Positions 1 to 9,803 are shown, numbered from the stretch's first letter. The stretch is 15,320 bases of DNA from Flavobacteriales bacterium (GCA_027065935.1 JAMONI010000079.1:1-15320), one strand, 5' to 3'. Program-made: numbers and translations. The notes: generated by a model not told the origin, from the sequence alone.

Positions 1-1
1 C

Positions 2-1555
2 CGTCCCGTATTGGCCGTTTCGGCACCTTACCGCAAGCAAGTTCCCGGAGCGTTTGCCGGTGCATCCCGAACGGGTAGTATCGTTTTTATCGAACCGGAG
101 GAAACAAGAGCTTACACATCCCGACTGCAACGCTTACACGGAGACGAACAAACCGAAATCATTCGCATCCTCAAATCCTTAAGCCGTTTTGTAGCCGAAC
201 ACCGCAAAGAACTGTCGGACTTGGAAAACTTCCTGCTCGAAATGGATTTTGTCCGTGCCAAAGCCGTTTATGCCCGCGAAATCAACGCCATCATACCCGA
301 CTTGGATTACGACAAAAAACTCTTACTCAAACAAGCTTATCACCCCTTGCTCCTGACGGAAAACCGAAAACAAGGCTTGCCCACCGTTGCGCAAGATATC
401 GAACTGAACGAAAACCGCCGCATCATGGTAATCTCCGGCCCCAACGCAGGCGGAAAAAGCATTACGCTCAAAACCGTAGGCTTATTGCAATTGATGTTTC
501 AATCGGGCATCCCCGTTCCGGTGAATGAAGGAAGCCGGATGCCTTTCTTTGAAAAAATATTAACCGATATCGGTGATAACCAATCCATAGAAAACCAGCT
601 GTCCACCTACAGCTACCGGTTACGAAACATGCGCTTGTTCTTAGGCTTGGCCGACGACAAAACCCTGTTCCTCATAGATGAATTCGGCACCGGCTCCGAC
701 CCCGAACTCGGTGGCGCCTTGGCCGAAGTGTTTCTTGAAATCTTTAACGAAAAAAAAGCTTACGGCGTCATTACCACCCATTACAACAACTTAAAACTGC
801 TGGCCGAAAAATTAGACGGCACTTTCAACGCCCACATGGAATTCGACCTCAAAACCATGTCGCCCACCTTCAAACTGCACATTGGCGAACCCGGAAGTTC
901 CCATACCTTTGAAGTGGCACGAAAAATAGGTATCCCCCACGCCTTAATCAACCGCGCCAAAAAGAAAGTGGACAAAAAAAAGGTAAAATTCGACCAAACC
1001 CTGTCCGACATACAGGCCAAACAAAAAATTCTGCGGGAAGAAAAACAAAAATTACAATCGCAACAGGAAAAACTCAAACAAAACATCAGCCGGCTGGAAG
1101 AAAAAGAATTTCAACTTATCAAAAAACTTAATGATTTCCGCGAACTCTATGAAACCGAAAAAAGAAAAACCGAAGCGGGAGAACGGATATTAAAACTCTT
1201 TAAAGAATTCGAAGAAAAACGAGACAAAAAACGGCTTTGGAAAACCCTCGAAAAATGGATGGCCAAAGAAGGCATCAGACTGATGCAAAAAACCGAACCC
1301 GCCCAACGAAAACTTCAAAAAACCAAAACCGAAATCCAAAAACAACTCGCCCGGAAAAATATCCGGGAACAACTCGAACAAATCCAAATCCGCCGCATGG
1401 ACTACAAACCCCGGGTAGGTGATAAAGTTCGTGTGAAAGGTAGCAAAGCCAACGCCACCATAGTGGAAATCACAGGCAACAAAGCCAAGCTAAACTACGG
1501 ACGCTTCACCGCCGAGGTTTCACTCAATGACCTCGAACTCGTTATGCGGGCATAA
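2..1555 (+). CDS. mutS2: MutS2-family DNA-binding ATPase, 5'-truncated by window edge, no Smr domain
   Basis: This is the C-terminal part of a MutS2-type ATPase, a MutS homologue of branched-DNA or collided-ribosome processing rather than classical mismatch repair. The frame is open from base 2. The first TTG (base 11) is internal, because the residues before it (R-P-V-L) continue the conserved family strand, so the true start lies left of the window, probably some 200 codons away. The Walker A loop SGPNAGGKS lies at about 434-460 and Walker B LIDEFGTGSD at about 671-700. A long Lys/Glu-rich coiled coil follows (about 970-1400), then a KOW-like beta-barrel (RVGDKVRVKGS onward). The protein stops right after this barrel, so the C-terminal Smr nuclease domain of Bacillus-type MutS2 is missing. 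As far as I recall this is common in Bacteroidota. The stop is 4 bases from the stop of the convergent small membrane gene. Confidence 0.93.
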   Translation, partial: RPVLAVSAPYRKQVPGAFAGASRTGSIVFIEPEETRAYTSRLQRLHGDEQTEIIRILKSLSRFVAEHRKELSDLENFLLEMDFVRAKAVYAREINAIIPDLDYDKKLLLKQAYHPLLLTENRKQGLPTVAQDIELNENRRIMVISGPNAGGKSITLKTVGLLQLMFQSGIPVPVNEGSRMPFFEKILTDIGDNQSIENQLSTYSYRLRNMRLFLGLADDKTLFLIDEFGTGSDPELGGALAEVFLEIFNEKKAYGVITTHYNNLKLLAEKLDGTFNAHMEFDLKTMSPTFKLHIGEPGSSHTFEVARKIGIPHALINRAKKKVDKKKVKFDQTLSDIQAKQKILREEKQKLQSQQEKLKQNISRLEEKEFQLIKKLNDFRELYETEKRKTEAGERILKLFKEFEEKRDKKRLWKTLEKWMAKEGIRLMQKTEPAQRKLQKTKTEIQKQLARKNIREQLEQIQIRRMDYKPRVGDKVRVKGSKANATIVEITGNKAKLNYGRFTAEVSLNDLELVMRA

Positions 1556-1559
1556 AACC

Positions 1560-1844
1560 TTACCGCTTCCTTACCGGCGACTTCGACTTGCTCTTATTAA
1601 AAAACGTATCGTAAAAAAACGTAATCGTGAAGGTAGGAACAATGTCGGTAAAAGGCAAAATTTCTTCGACAAATTCCACCGCACCCGCCACTTTTCCCAC
1701 CGATCCCGGATACATCTTCATCAAAATATAAGCGGACAAAGGCGCCCAAATCACATCCTGAAACTCACCCAACAACGGAACTTCAAACGACATAAGCCCC
1801 ACCAAATCCAACAAAATGCTTATGACCAGCTTTTTCCAATCCAT
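1560..1844 (-). CDS. Small conserved integral membrane protein, function unknown
   Basis: A 94-residue protein starting MDWKKLVISILL. An in-frame ATG exists 24 codons upstream (1916), but the 1844 start puts the charged MDWKK directly before the first hydrophobic helix and leaves room for a promoter. Two or three hydrophobic stretches are visible: LVISILLDLVGLMSF, the segment VIWAPLSAYILMKMY, and a C-terminal FTDIVPTFTITFFYDTFF, with conserved-looking GEFQDVIWAPLSA and EEILPFTDIVPT motifs. The tail is Lys/Arg/Ser-rich, probably cytoplasmic. It resembles, from memory, short uncharacterised membrane proteins that occur widely in Bacteroidota; I know no function. It runs convergent to mutS2 and divergent from groL, sharing a 122-base intergenic region with the latter. 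Protein-like composition and conserved motifs make it a real gene rather than a chance frame. Confidence 0.75.
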   Translation of the reverse strand: MDWKKLVISILLDLVGLMSFEVPLLGEFQDVIWAPLSAYILMKMYPGSVGKVAGAVEFVEEILPFTDIVPTFTITFFYDTFFNKSKSKSPVRKR

Positions 1845-1894
1845 TTGTTTCGGTTTTTTATACAACACCAATAAATATGCCACTGACAATATGA

Positions 1895-3595
<1,701 letters not shown>

Positions 3596-3630
3596 TCACA
3601 AAACCTCTTGAATACCGTTCATTACCCTTG

Positions 3631-3667
3631 AAAAGCGCCCGGAATGTGCCGGGCGTTTTTCTTTTTT
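3631..3667 (+). terminator. Rho-independent terminator of groL
   Basis: A perfect 7-bp GC-rich stem, CGCCCGG (3636-3642) and CCGGGCG (3649-3655), closes a 6-base loop AATGTG. It is followed by TTTTTCTTTTTT (3656-3667). It lies 40 bases after the groL stop and makes groL a single-gene transcript separate from pckA. Confidence 0.92.
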
Positions 3668-3703
3668 ATGACTTTCGACAAATTTTCTTATCTTCGGGCT
3701 TTC

Positions 3704-3711
3704 TAATTTTG
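3704..3711 (+). promoter_or_regulatory. Candidate -7 box of the pckA promoter
   Basis: TAATTTTG matches the Bacteroidota -7 consensus TAnnTTTG exactly. No clear TTG lies at the -33 position. A second, weaker candidate, TATCTTCG, is at 3689-3696. A start point a few bases after 3711 would leave a leader of about 15 bases before the ATG at 3733 and would exclude the GTG at 3715 as start codon. Confidence 0.35.
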
Positions 3712-3732
3712 TAAGTGTCAAAAACATATAAC

Positions 3733-5433
3733 ATGTTACTCAAACATCCCGAAACCGAACTCAAACGATTGGTTCAAGAAAAACTTTCTTCCTTAAATAA
3801 CATCCGAAAACTTTCCCGTTCCGAACTCATCCGAGAAGCCGTCCGAAACCGCGAAGCCCTCGTCAGCGAAAGCGGTGCTTTGGCTACTTGGACACCCCGC
3901 GAATCAACGGGAAGAAGCCCCAAAGACACTTGGATTGTCAAAACACCCCGTACGGAAAAATACGTCGATTGGACCTCACCCAACAATAATGCCTTGGATG
4001 AAGAAACCTTCCGGATGCTCCTGGAAGATGCTTTGCAACACCTAATAAATGCCGGTAAAACCTACGAAACCTTACGTGTCGTTGGAGCCGACGCTTCTTA
4101 TGCCCTACCCGTCAGAACCGTCACCACACATGCCTTAGCCGCCCTGTTTACCGACAACATGTTTCGTCCGTTTCCAAAAAATATAGAGGAAAGCATTTTT
4201 GCCGGCGAAGAATTCATCTTACTGCACGTTCCCTACGAAAAACTCGATGAAAAAAAATACGAAGGAAGATTACGTGAATTGACCGACAACGAATTGATAA
4301 TAAGAAAACCCGGACAAAAAAATCCCTCACGAACCACCGACATGGCCATTGCCATGGATTTCGATCGTAAAATCGGAGTAATTATCGGTTCGGCATACAT
4401 GGGAAGTATGAAAAAGATGCTCTTTACCGTAATGAACTATTTGTTGCCTTTCCATAACATCTTGCCCTTGCACTGCTCGGCCAACGAAGGAGAAGACGGC
4501 AAAGTGGCACTACTACTGGGACTCTCGGGAACGGGCAAAACCACCCTTTCGGCCGATCCGAAAAGAAAATTGCTGGGTGACGACGAACACGGATGGAGCG
4601 ATAACGGAATTGCCAATTTCGAAAACGGATGCTATGCCAAAATGATAAACGTTACCGCCGGTAGCGAGCCCGAAATCTACAATGCCGTAATGCATAAAGA
4701 CCACTATGAAAATCACGGCACCATTGTGGAAAACGCCATGATAAGCCCCGGAGGAAAATTCGATTTTTTTGACGACAGGTTCACCAAAAACTCCCGGGCA
4801 TCTTATCCGCTTACATTCTTGAGCAATATCAAACAAAGCGCCGTAGGAGGACATCCGGACACCATTCTTTTCCTCACGGCCGATGCTTACGGCGTACTTC
4901 CTCCCGTAGCCAAGTTAGGCCCGCACCAAGCCATGTTGTGGTTTTTGTTAGGTTACACATCCAAATTGGCCGGAACCGAAACGGGCGTGACCGAACCCAA
5001 AGCAACTTTCTCGCGCTTTTTCGGACAACCCTTCATGCCTTTAAATCCCGACATATATGCCGGTATGCTTCACAGAAAAATGGAAAAACATCAAACCGGC
5101 GTTTATTTAATCAATACCGGATGGTCGGGAGGTCCATACGGCGTGGGAAAACGAATTAAATTGGATTATACGCGAAAAATGGTGGAAGCCGCTATCAACG
5201 GCGATTTAAAAACCGTGCCTTACCGGTACGACGAACGCTTCCATCTGCACGTCCCCCTTGAAGTACCCGGCGTTCCTCCCGAACTGCTCAACCCCGAGTC
5301 CACTTGGGCGGATAAAGAACAATACCGGCGCAAAGCAAAAGAACTGGCCGGTTTGTTTGCCAAGGAATTCGACAAAAATTACGGCGACAAAAATATCGAC
5401 CCGGAAGTGGAAAAAGTGTGTCCCGGCAAGTAA
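3733..5433 (+). CDS. pckA: ATP-dependent phosphoenolpyruvate carboxykinase
   Basis: This enzyme converts oxaloacetate and ATP to phosphoenolpyruvate, CO2 and ADP in the cytoplasm. It is the entry step of gluconeogenesis and, in reverse, an anaplerotic CO2 fixation. ATP-type signatures are all present: STGRSPKDTWIV (substrate site), HCSANEGEDGKVALL, the P-loop GLSGTGKTTL (about nt 4519-4548), the kinase-2 loop GDDEHGWSDNG, and the SRASYPL arginine. I choose the ATG at 3733 (566 residues). An in-frame GTG at 3715 would add six residues but sits within the presumed start of the transcript. The protein is some 25 residues longer than the E. coli enzyme. Its N-terminal stretch (NNIRKLSRSELIREAVRN) resembles, from memory, the Bacillus-type enzyme more than the usual E. 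coli-type one. It is single-gene, flanked by the groL terminator and convergent prfA. Confidence 0.96.
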   Translation: MLLKHPETELKRLVQEKLSSLNNIRKLSRSELIREAVRNREALVSESGALATWTPRESTGRSPKDTWIVKTPRTEKYVDWTSPNNNALDEETFRMLLEDALQHLINAGKTYETLRVVGADASYALPVRTVTTHALAALFTDNMFRPFPKNIEESIFAGEEFILLHVPYEKLDEKKYEGRLRELTDNELIIRKPGQKNPSRTTDMAIAMDFDRKIGVIIGSAYMGSMKKMLFTVMNYLLPFHNILPLHCSANEGEDGKVALLLGLSGTGKTTLSADPKRKLLGDDEHGWSDNGIANFENGCYAKMINVTAGSEPEIYNAVMHKDHYENHGTIVENAMISPGGKFDFFDDRFTKNSRASYPLTFLSNIKQSAVGGHPDTILFLTADAYGVLPPVAKLGPHQAMLWFLLGYTSKLAGTETGVTEPKATFSRFFGQPFMPLNPDIYAGMLHRKMEKHQTGVYLINTGWSGGPYGVGKRIKLDYTRKMVEAAINGDLKTVPYRYDERFHLHVPLEVPGVPPELLNPESTWADKEQYRRKAKELAGLFAKEFDKNYGDKNIDPEVEKVCPGK

Positions 5434-5455
5434 AAAACGAACTCACTAAAAGAGA

Positions 5456-5471
5456 TTAACCTTCCGGTTAA
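5456..5471. terminator. Possible bidirectional terminator between pckA and prfA
   Basis: TTAACC (5456-5461), loop TTCC, GGTTAA (5466-5471) forms a 6-bp AT-rich hairpin in the 34-base gap between the convergent stops, overlapping the prfA stop codon. For minus-strand transcripts it is followed by TCTCTTTTAG. For plus-strand transcripts there is no T run. Weak, but placed where a shared terminator is expected. Confidence 0.35.
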
Positions 5472-6547
5472 AATTGTTCGCCGGCTTGTTTCAATTTTTC
5501 TGCATTATCGGCAATGCGTAATGCCTCGATGATTTTATCCAAATCACCGTTAATGATATTTTGCAAATCGTAAAGCGTCAGACCGATACGGTGGTCGGTA
5601 ACGCGGCCTTGCGGATAATTATAAGTGCGAATTTTGGCCGAACGGTCACCGCTCGACACCATGGATTTTCGCAATTTGGATTCTTCTTCTTTTCGTTTCC
5701 TGTATTCGATTTCGTACAAACGCGAACGAAGTACTTTAAGCGCTTTTTCAAAGTTTTTATGTTGCGATTTTTCGTCCTGACACTGGGCTACGATGCCGGT
5801 GGGAATATGGGTGAGCCGGACGGCGGAATAGGTGGTATTGACCGATTGTCCTCCCGGTCCCGACGACATAAACAGGTCTTTGCGTATGTCCTTCATATTA
5901 ATTTCCACGTCGAACTCTTCCGCTTCGGGTAATACCATTACCGTTGCCGCCGAAGTATGCACACGTCCCTGCGTTTCGGTTTGAGGTACGCGTTGCACCC
6001 GGTGCACACCGGCTTCGTATTTCATTGTGCCGTACACGTCATCGCCGGTAATATTGAAAATGATTTCTTTAAAACCGCCCGCAGTGCCTTCGTTATAGTC
6101 CACCACTTCCACTTTCCATCCTTTTTTTTCGGCATATTTGGCATACATTCTAAATAAATCTCCGGCAAAAATCGAGGCTTCGTCTCCTCCTGTACCGGCC
6201 CGGATTTCCACTATGGCATTTTTCGAGTCTTCTTTGTCCTTCGGGATGAGCATCATTTTGATTTCTTCGGTGAGCCTGGCCAATTTATCCGATAAAACTT
6301 CTTCTTCGGCTTTGGCCAATTCTTTCATTTCTTTGTCCGTTTCGTCCCTCATCATTGCTTTGGCTTCTTCCAATTGTTGCTTGGTCAATTCGTATTCTTC
6401 AATCTTCTTGACCAAAGGGTTCAGTTCTTTGTATTCTCTATTGATTTCCACATATTTTTTCCGGTCGTTGATTATGGCCGGATCAACGATTTTATCGGAA
6501 ACTTCCCGAAAACGTTGTTTGATTATTTCGAATTTTTCTTCGATCAT
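5468..6547 (-). CDS. prfA: Peptide chain release factor 1 (RF1)
   Basis: RF1 reads UAA and UAG in the ribosomal A site and triggers hydrolysis of the finished peptide. The 359-residue protein starting [13 protein letters not shown] has the normal family length. The frame is open 18 codons further upstream (ATG at 6601), but that would run through the gldN terminator stem, so I take 6547. Visible landmarks are RAGTGGDEA at 116-124, the codon-recognition tripeptide of the P-x-T type (PQT, 188-190, in [14 protein letters not shown]), and the catalytic GGQ at 232-234 ([10 protein letters not shown]). The P-x-T rather than S-P-F tripeptide assigns it to RF1, not RF2. It lies downstream of the gldN terminator and probably has its own promoter (TAGTTTTG at 6566-6573). 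No prmC methyltransferase gene follows, since pckA converges. Confidence 0.97.
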   Translation of the reverse strand: MIEEKFEIIKQRFREVSDKIVDPAIINDRKKYVEINREYKELNPLVKKIEEYELTKQQLEEAKAMMRDETDKEMKELAKAEEEVLSDKLARLTEEIKMMLIPKDKEDSKNAIVEIRAGTGGDEASIFAGDLFRMYAKYAEKKGWKVEVVDYNEGTAGGFKEIIFNITGDDVYGTMKYEAGVHRVQRVPQTETQGRVHTSAATVMVLPEAEEFDVEINMKDIRKDLFMSSGPGGQSVNTTYSAVRLTHIPTGIVAQCQDEKSQHKNFEKALKVLRSRLYEIEYRKRKEEESKLRKSMVSSGDRSAKIRTYNYPQGRVTDHRIGLTLYDLQNIINGDLDKIIEALRIADNAEKLKQAGEQF

Positions 6548-6565
6548 TACAGGTAAGGCTTTGTG

Positions 6566-6573
6566 CAAAACTA
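6566..6573 (-). promoter_or_regulatory. Candidate -7 box of the prfA promoter
   Basis: On the minus strand TAGTTTTG matches TAnnTTTG exactly and is followed by CACAAAG, giving a short leader before the ATG at 6547. It begins directly after the T run of the gldN terminator, and the -33 position, where I see no TTG, falls in the terminator stem-loop. Confidence 0.35.
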
Positions 6574-6574
6574 A

Positions 6575-6607
6575 CAAAAAAGGCCGTATCATAATCGACA
6601 CGGCCTT
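6575..6607 (-). terminator. Rho-independent terminator of the gldKLMN operon
   Basis: Minus-strand stem AAGGCCGT (6607-6600) and ACGGCCTT (6587-6580), 8 bp with a 12-base loop, followed by a T run to 6575. It sits 27 bases after the gldN stop and 28 bases before the prfA start codon, so it ends the gliding operon and insulates prfA. Confidence 0.82.
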
Positions 6608-6633
6608 GTATGTTGTTCCGTTGTTTTTCTAGC

Positions 6634-7521
6634 TTAATAATTCCATTGATCTTCTTCGTATTCGCGTATCATTTCTTTGATGCGTTGAGATTCGAGAAGT
6701 TGGCGTAAAGCGTCTTCGTGGATGTATTCACGAATTTCTCTATCGCCGTATTCGTTACTTGTTTTATAAATGGTGGTGGTAAAGTATCGGGCATTGAGCA
6801 AGTGGTCGAAGTTGATGGGACGGGCATTGTTTCTCGGATTATAGGCGTTGTATTCGTGCAATACTTCTCTGGCGTCCGGGAAAAATACCCAAAACAGTTC
6901 CACCAATTCCGCATCCAGGTCGTTGGCTACCGAGGCCAAGTCGTAGGCTACCGGAGCTATCCCTATCAAGCGATACCGGAGTTCACCGTATTTGGCATCG
7001 AAATACCAAAGACCTCTAATGCGGTATTCTTCGATTTCGGCGGGAGTGATTTTCATCCTGCGGATGTATTCTTCGTCCACTTTGCCTTCGTAGTTAAATT
7101 GTTCGATACCCACATCCATCGTATCCACATAGGATAATCTTTCTTCAATGTCCTTCCACTCCAATTTTTCTTTAAAATAGGTATCGGCATATACTTCGGT
7201 TATTTTTCCTTCTTTGATTCCGGAAAGAAGGACATCGAAAAGCGCTTTTCGGTCGCTTGTGCTGAACATGGAATCCGTCGGATAGTACAGAGGCAGGTTG
7301 AAACGCTCGTCCAAATCGATACGTTCCCAAACCTGAATGCTCCACAATACGTCCTTATCGTCCGTATAGGGATAAGGAAGCGGCTTGGAGTTATCCGCAA
7401 TTTTTTGTTGCGGTGTTTTTCTGCCAATCTCTTGGGGGGTTTTGGCATTCAGGATGTTGGATTGCGCTTCAACTTTACCGAAAAGGAAGATCAACGGAAC
7501 GATTAAAAACAACTTCTTCAT
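6634..7521 (-). CDS. gldN: GldN/PorN, periplasmic ring component of type IX secretion
   Basis: GldN forms, with the lipoprotein GldK, the periplasmic ring at the inner face of the outer membrane in the type IX secretion and gliding machine. The 295-residue protein starts MKKLFLIVPLIFLFGKVEAQ, a Sec signal peptide with likely cleavage after A19. Mature-protein features typical of the family include DVLWSIQVWERIDLDERFN near residue 60, the WYFDAKYGELRYRLIGIAPVA strand region, and LVELFWVFFPDAREVL followed by the Asn-rich YNAYNPRNNARPINFDHLL. It is the last gene of gldKLMN, 10 bases after the gldM stop, and is closed by a terminator. Full length, no oddities. Confidence 0.95.
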   Translation of the reverse strand: MKKLFLIVPLIFLFGKVEAQSNILNAKTPQEIGRKTPQQKIADNSKPLPYPYTDDKDVLWSIQVWERIDLDERFNLPLYYPTDSMFSTSDRKALFDVLLSGIKEGKITEVYADTYFKEKLEWKDIEERLSYVDTMDVGIEQFNYEGKVDEEYIRRMKITPAEIEEYRIRGLWYFDAKYGELRYRLIGIAPVAYDLASVANDLDAELVELFWVFFPDAREVLHEYNAYNPRNNARPINFDHLLNARYFTTTIYKTSNEYGDREIREYIHEDALRQLLESQRIKEMIREYEEDQWNY

Positions 7522-7531
7522 AACAAACGGA

Positions 7532-8494
7532 TTAATTGGTAATTTCTATGGTTACGGGATAAACTTTCTTAAGCTTATACGAACTGTTGCCTGCCAACCG
7601 GGCTTGGATGTTAAATATTTGAACGGTTTGTCCTTTTTTCACCCGCCTAAGCGCGCTTTTGGCTTTGGAATCCAATTTGGTGCCGCGCACCCGGATGGTG
7701 GGTTGGCCGGGTGCCTTGAAATCGAAGCCCGATACCAATAGCTTGACATCGAAATCGAAGTCGGGTAATGCGGCGCCGACGGTTCCTATTTCCACGTTGC
7801 GTCGAGGTAATTTCACATAACCGTCCTGACCGCTGATGGTACCCACGGGATTGGGTATGTTTTTGACCCTGAATACTTTCTTGTCGCTTTTAGTTTGGCC
7901 GTTAGGCAAGGTCCACGACACAATGATGGGAAGTTCCCTGCCACGGTAGTTGGTGACGTTTACGACGTACTTACCCGTTTTAACCTTTTTAATGACCGCT
8001 CCCGAAGCCGAAACCCTTACTTTATTGTCGGGAACGCCGGGTACGGAAATGGAAAGCGGGTTGTCCACGCCCTTGTACAATACGTTCATCTTGTCGGCGG
8101 AAATAACGGCCGAATTGGGCATGGGGATTACGGAATATTGGAATTCATAAGGTAATTTCACCAATGAATCACCTTCTTTAAATACCAATTCCCCTTTGAG
8201 GGTTTTGTCCCCCGGATTTCCCGCCGGAATATCGACCAATACTTGGCCGCCCACCATTTGGTCTTTCGGTACATCCTGACCGTTGATGGTGGCTTTTTCA
8301 AATTGCAAGGTATTGTCAAAACGTCCGAGGATGATTTTACCCGTTACTTTTTCGGACGGGAAAAAGGCACTTTTGTCCAATACCACGATGGCCTGATAGT
8401 TTTTCATGGACACGTCGCTGATTAACTGGCCGCGCAACATAGTGGACAGAAATTCGTTTTCGGACTGCAACGCGTTGTTTTCCAACCTTGCCAT
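7532..8494 (-). CDS. gldM: GldM C-terminal part (periplasmic domains), second half of a split gldM
   Basis: This frame carries the rest of GldM after the frame change at 8512-8518. Its first ATG (8494) is probably not a real start. The residues just before it in this frame (LIASLTS) continue the family sequence directly from the end of the first part, and there is no signal peptide or membrane anchor. The 320 residues hold the extended beta-rich periplasmic domains of GldM, with recognisable stretches such as MKNYQAIVVLDKSAFFPSEK, VTGKIILGRFDN, MPNSAVISADKMNVLYKGVD and PNPVGTISGQDG. GldM uses these to transmit torque from the inner-membrane motor to the GldK/GldN ring. Joining 193, 7 and 320 residues gives about 520, the normal GldM length. 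gldN follows after 10 bases. Confidence 0.85.
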   Translation of the reverse strand: MARLENNALQSENEFLSTMLRGQLISDVSMKNYQAIVVLDKSAFFPSEKVTGKIILGRFDNTLQFEKATINGQDVPKDQMVGGQVLVDIPAGNPGDKTLKGELVFKEGDSLVKLPYEFQYSVIPMPNSAVISADKMNVLYKGVDNPLSISVPGVPDNKVRVSASGAVIKKVKTGKYVVNVTNYRGRELPIIVSWTLPNGQTKSDKKVFRVKNIPNPVGTISGQDGYVKLPRRNVEIGTVGAALPDFDFDVKLLVSGFDFKAPGQPTIRVRGTKLDSKAKSALRRVKKGQTVQIFNIQARLAGNSSYKLKKVYPVTIEITN

Positions 8495-8511
8495 CGAAGT
8501 AAGTGATGCTA

Positions 8512-8521
8512 TCAGGGGAAA
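8512..8521 (-). other. Frame break in gldM: T TTC CCC heptamer followed by TGA TAG
   Basis: On the minus strand the first gldM frame reads GAT TTC CCC TGA TAG. Adding one C, or slipping back one base on T TTC CCC (8521-8515), reads Phe-Pro-Leu-Ile-Ala-Ser and joins the second frame with perfect family continuity. The second frame is closed upstream by a TAA at 8552-8554, so the shift must lie between 8512 and 8551; conserved YYFRDFP before it and LIAS after it place it at the C run. I see only a weak possible stem (CATC/GATG) downstream and no clear upstream stimulator. Confidence 0.85.
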
Positions 8522-9093
8522 TCCCGGAAATAGTAATCCAACCAGGATATCTTAGCGGTTTTTTCTTTGATGGGGTCGGTATTGAAGCGGTATTTTACAC
8601 GTTCTTCCAAGCCTTTGTCTTTATATTTACTCACATAAGTGAGCAAGGCTTCTCTGAATTTATTTATTTTATCGACGAATTCTTTTCCTTTGGGGGCATA
8701 GCCTTCGCCCAGGAAGAAAATTTCGTCCAAAACGTGTCCTTTGTCCAAAACCTCATAGTCGATATTTCCGGGTTCTTGTTTGGTTTTCTTGAGTAATTCT
8801 TTTTGGAATTGGTCCAAATATTGATGGAACTCCAAGGTCATACGGTTAACTTCTTGTGCGTCTTTATATTTTTCACCGTATTTTTGGGGTTGTTCCTGGG
8901 CTTTTTGAGCCAATAGCTGTAATAGCTCGTTATTTTTTTCTTTGGTTAGTTCAACCGTTGTTTTCAAGTCTTCGTACACGCGACCGAAAGATGTCAATAC
9001 TTTTTTGGACATGGTCAGGGCCAACATGGCTATAAAGACCAAGTACATCAAGTTAATCATCTTCTGCCGCGGCGACAATTTTTGTCCTGCCAT
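8512..9093 (-). CDS. gldM: GldM N-terminal part (membrane anchor and first periplasmic domain), frame ends early
   Basis: The N-terminal 193 residues of GldM/PorM, the inner-membrane partner of GldL in the proton-driven type IX motor. It begins MAGQKLSPRQKMINLMYLVF. One transmembrane helix spans about residues 13-33 and contains Y17, the tyrosine reported as functionally important at this position in the Flavobacterium johnsoniae protein. The rest is the helical first periplasmic domain, with KYDKG/GLEER-type charged helices, ending ISWLDYYFRDFP before TGA TAG. As it stands this frame would give an anchored stub without the domains that reach the outer membrane. It lies 53 bases after gldL. 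The split is discussed at 8512-8521; I treat both parts as one gene. Confidence 0.9.
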   Translation of the reverse strand: MAGQKLSPRQKMINLMYLVFIAMLALTMSKKVLTSFGRVYEDLKTTVELTKEKNNELLQLLAQKAQEQPQKYGEKYKDAQEVNRMTLEFHQYLDQFQKELLKKTKQEPGNIDYEVLDKGHVLDEIFFLGEGYAPKGKEFVDKINKFREALLTYVSKYKDKGLEERVKYRFNTDPIKEKTAKISWLDYYFRDFP

Positions 9094-9146
9094 AATTGTA
9101 GTTTTTTTAGATTAATGATTAAAACTCACAACACACGATCCGGTAA

Positions 9147-9755
9147 TTATTTGCCCATGGCAGCAAGCATGCCTTGATAAACTTGGTTGAGTTTGGCCAT
9201 GTTTTCGTTAAGTTCTTGCATTTTTTGATGCAGTTGCGAGGCGTCCATAGCCATATCTTCGTTAACTTTGGCGTTTTTATCAACGGCTTCCAACTGATTT
9301 TTCAAAACTTGATTGAGACCTTCCAAATGGGCTGATGCTTCCAACATTTCTTCGTTGAATTTTTGTGTGGAGGTAGCGGCGTCCACCACTACGTCCAAAC
9401 TGCGTGCGGCTTCGGCGAATTTATTGATTCCGTGTCCCAAGTCACGCATTAGGTCGGCGTCCAACCGGGCTTCTTTGAGCATTTGATCCAATTTTTGCGA
9501 CAACTTGGCCTCTACGTCGGAACTTGCGGAACTGCTTCGCTTGATTTCATTATACAGCAAGCTCCAGTCGAATTCGTCTTCAATGGGTTCAAAGGCCGAA
9601 AAGGCGAATACGACTGCTTCCACAACCATACCGATAGCCAGAATCAGGTTTCCGTAAGGCCAATGTGCAATTTTAAATAGCGCTCCCATGATTACTACGG
9701 AAGCACCGAGACCATATACCATCTGGAAAATTTTCTTTTTTTGTTTCGTTGTCAT
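9147..9755 (-). CDS. gldL: GldL/PorL, inner-membrane proton-channel subunit of the type IX motor
   Basis: GldL forms, with GldM, the 5:2 inner-membrane motor that turns proton flow into rotation for secretion and gliding. The 202-residue protein starts MTTKQKKKIFQMVYGLGASV. Two transmembrane helices span about 11-29 and 34-54 around the short HWPYGN turn. K28 and H31, and E46 and E56 (in MVVEAVVFAFSAFEP), keep the spacing of the conserved K27, H30, E49 and E59 known for the F. johnsoniae protein, so the proton path looks intact. After EDEFDWSLLYNEIK comes a long cytoplasmic, Ala/Leu/Glu-rich coiled-coil region (about 75-200) ending MLAAMGK. Second gene of gldKLMN, 48 bases after gldK. Confidence 0.95.
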   Translation of the reverse strand: MTTKQKKKIFQMVYGLGASVVIMGALFKIAHWPYGNLILAIGMVVEAVVFAFSAFEPIEDEFDWSLLYNEIKRSSSASSDVEAKLSQKLDQMLKEARLDADLMRDLGHGINKFAEAARSLDVVVDAATSTQKFNEEMLEASAHLEGLNQVLKNQLEAVDKNAKVNEDMAMDASQLHQKMQELNENMAKLNQVYQGMLAAMGK

Positions 9756-9803
9756 AGTTCTTCTGTTTTTTTATTAATTTTTGGGGGTTATTTCTTGAGG
9801 ATT

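Noticed and set aside
3715..3732. GTG at 3715 as the pckA start.
   Set aside because: It adds only six unconserved residues and lies at or before the likely transcription start; the ATG at 3733 is better placed. Not excluded.
8494..8494. ATG at 8494 as the start of an independent C-terminal GldM protein.
   Set aside because: The residues upstream in the same frame (LIASLTS) continue the family sequence, and the product would have no signal peptide to reach the periplasm.
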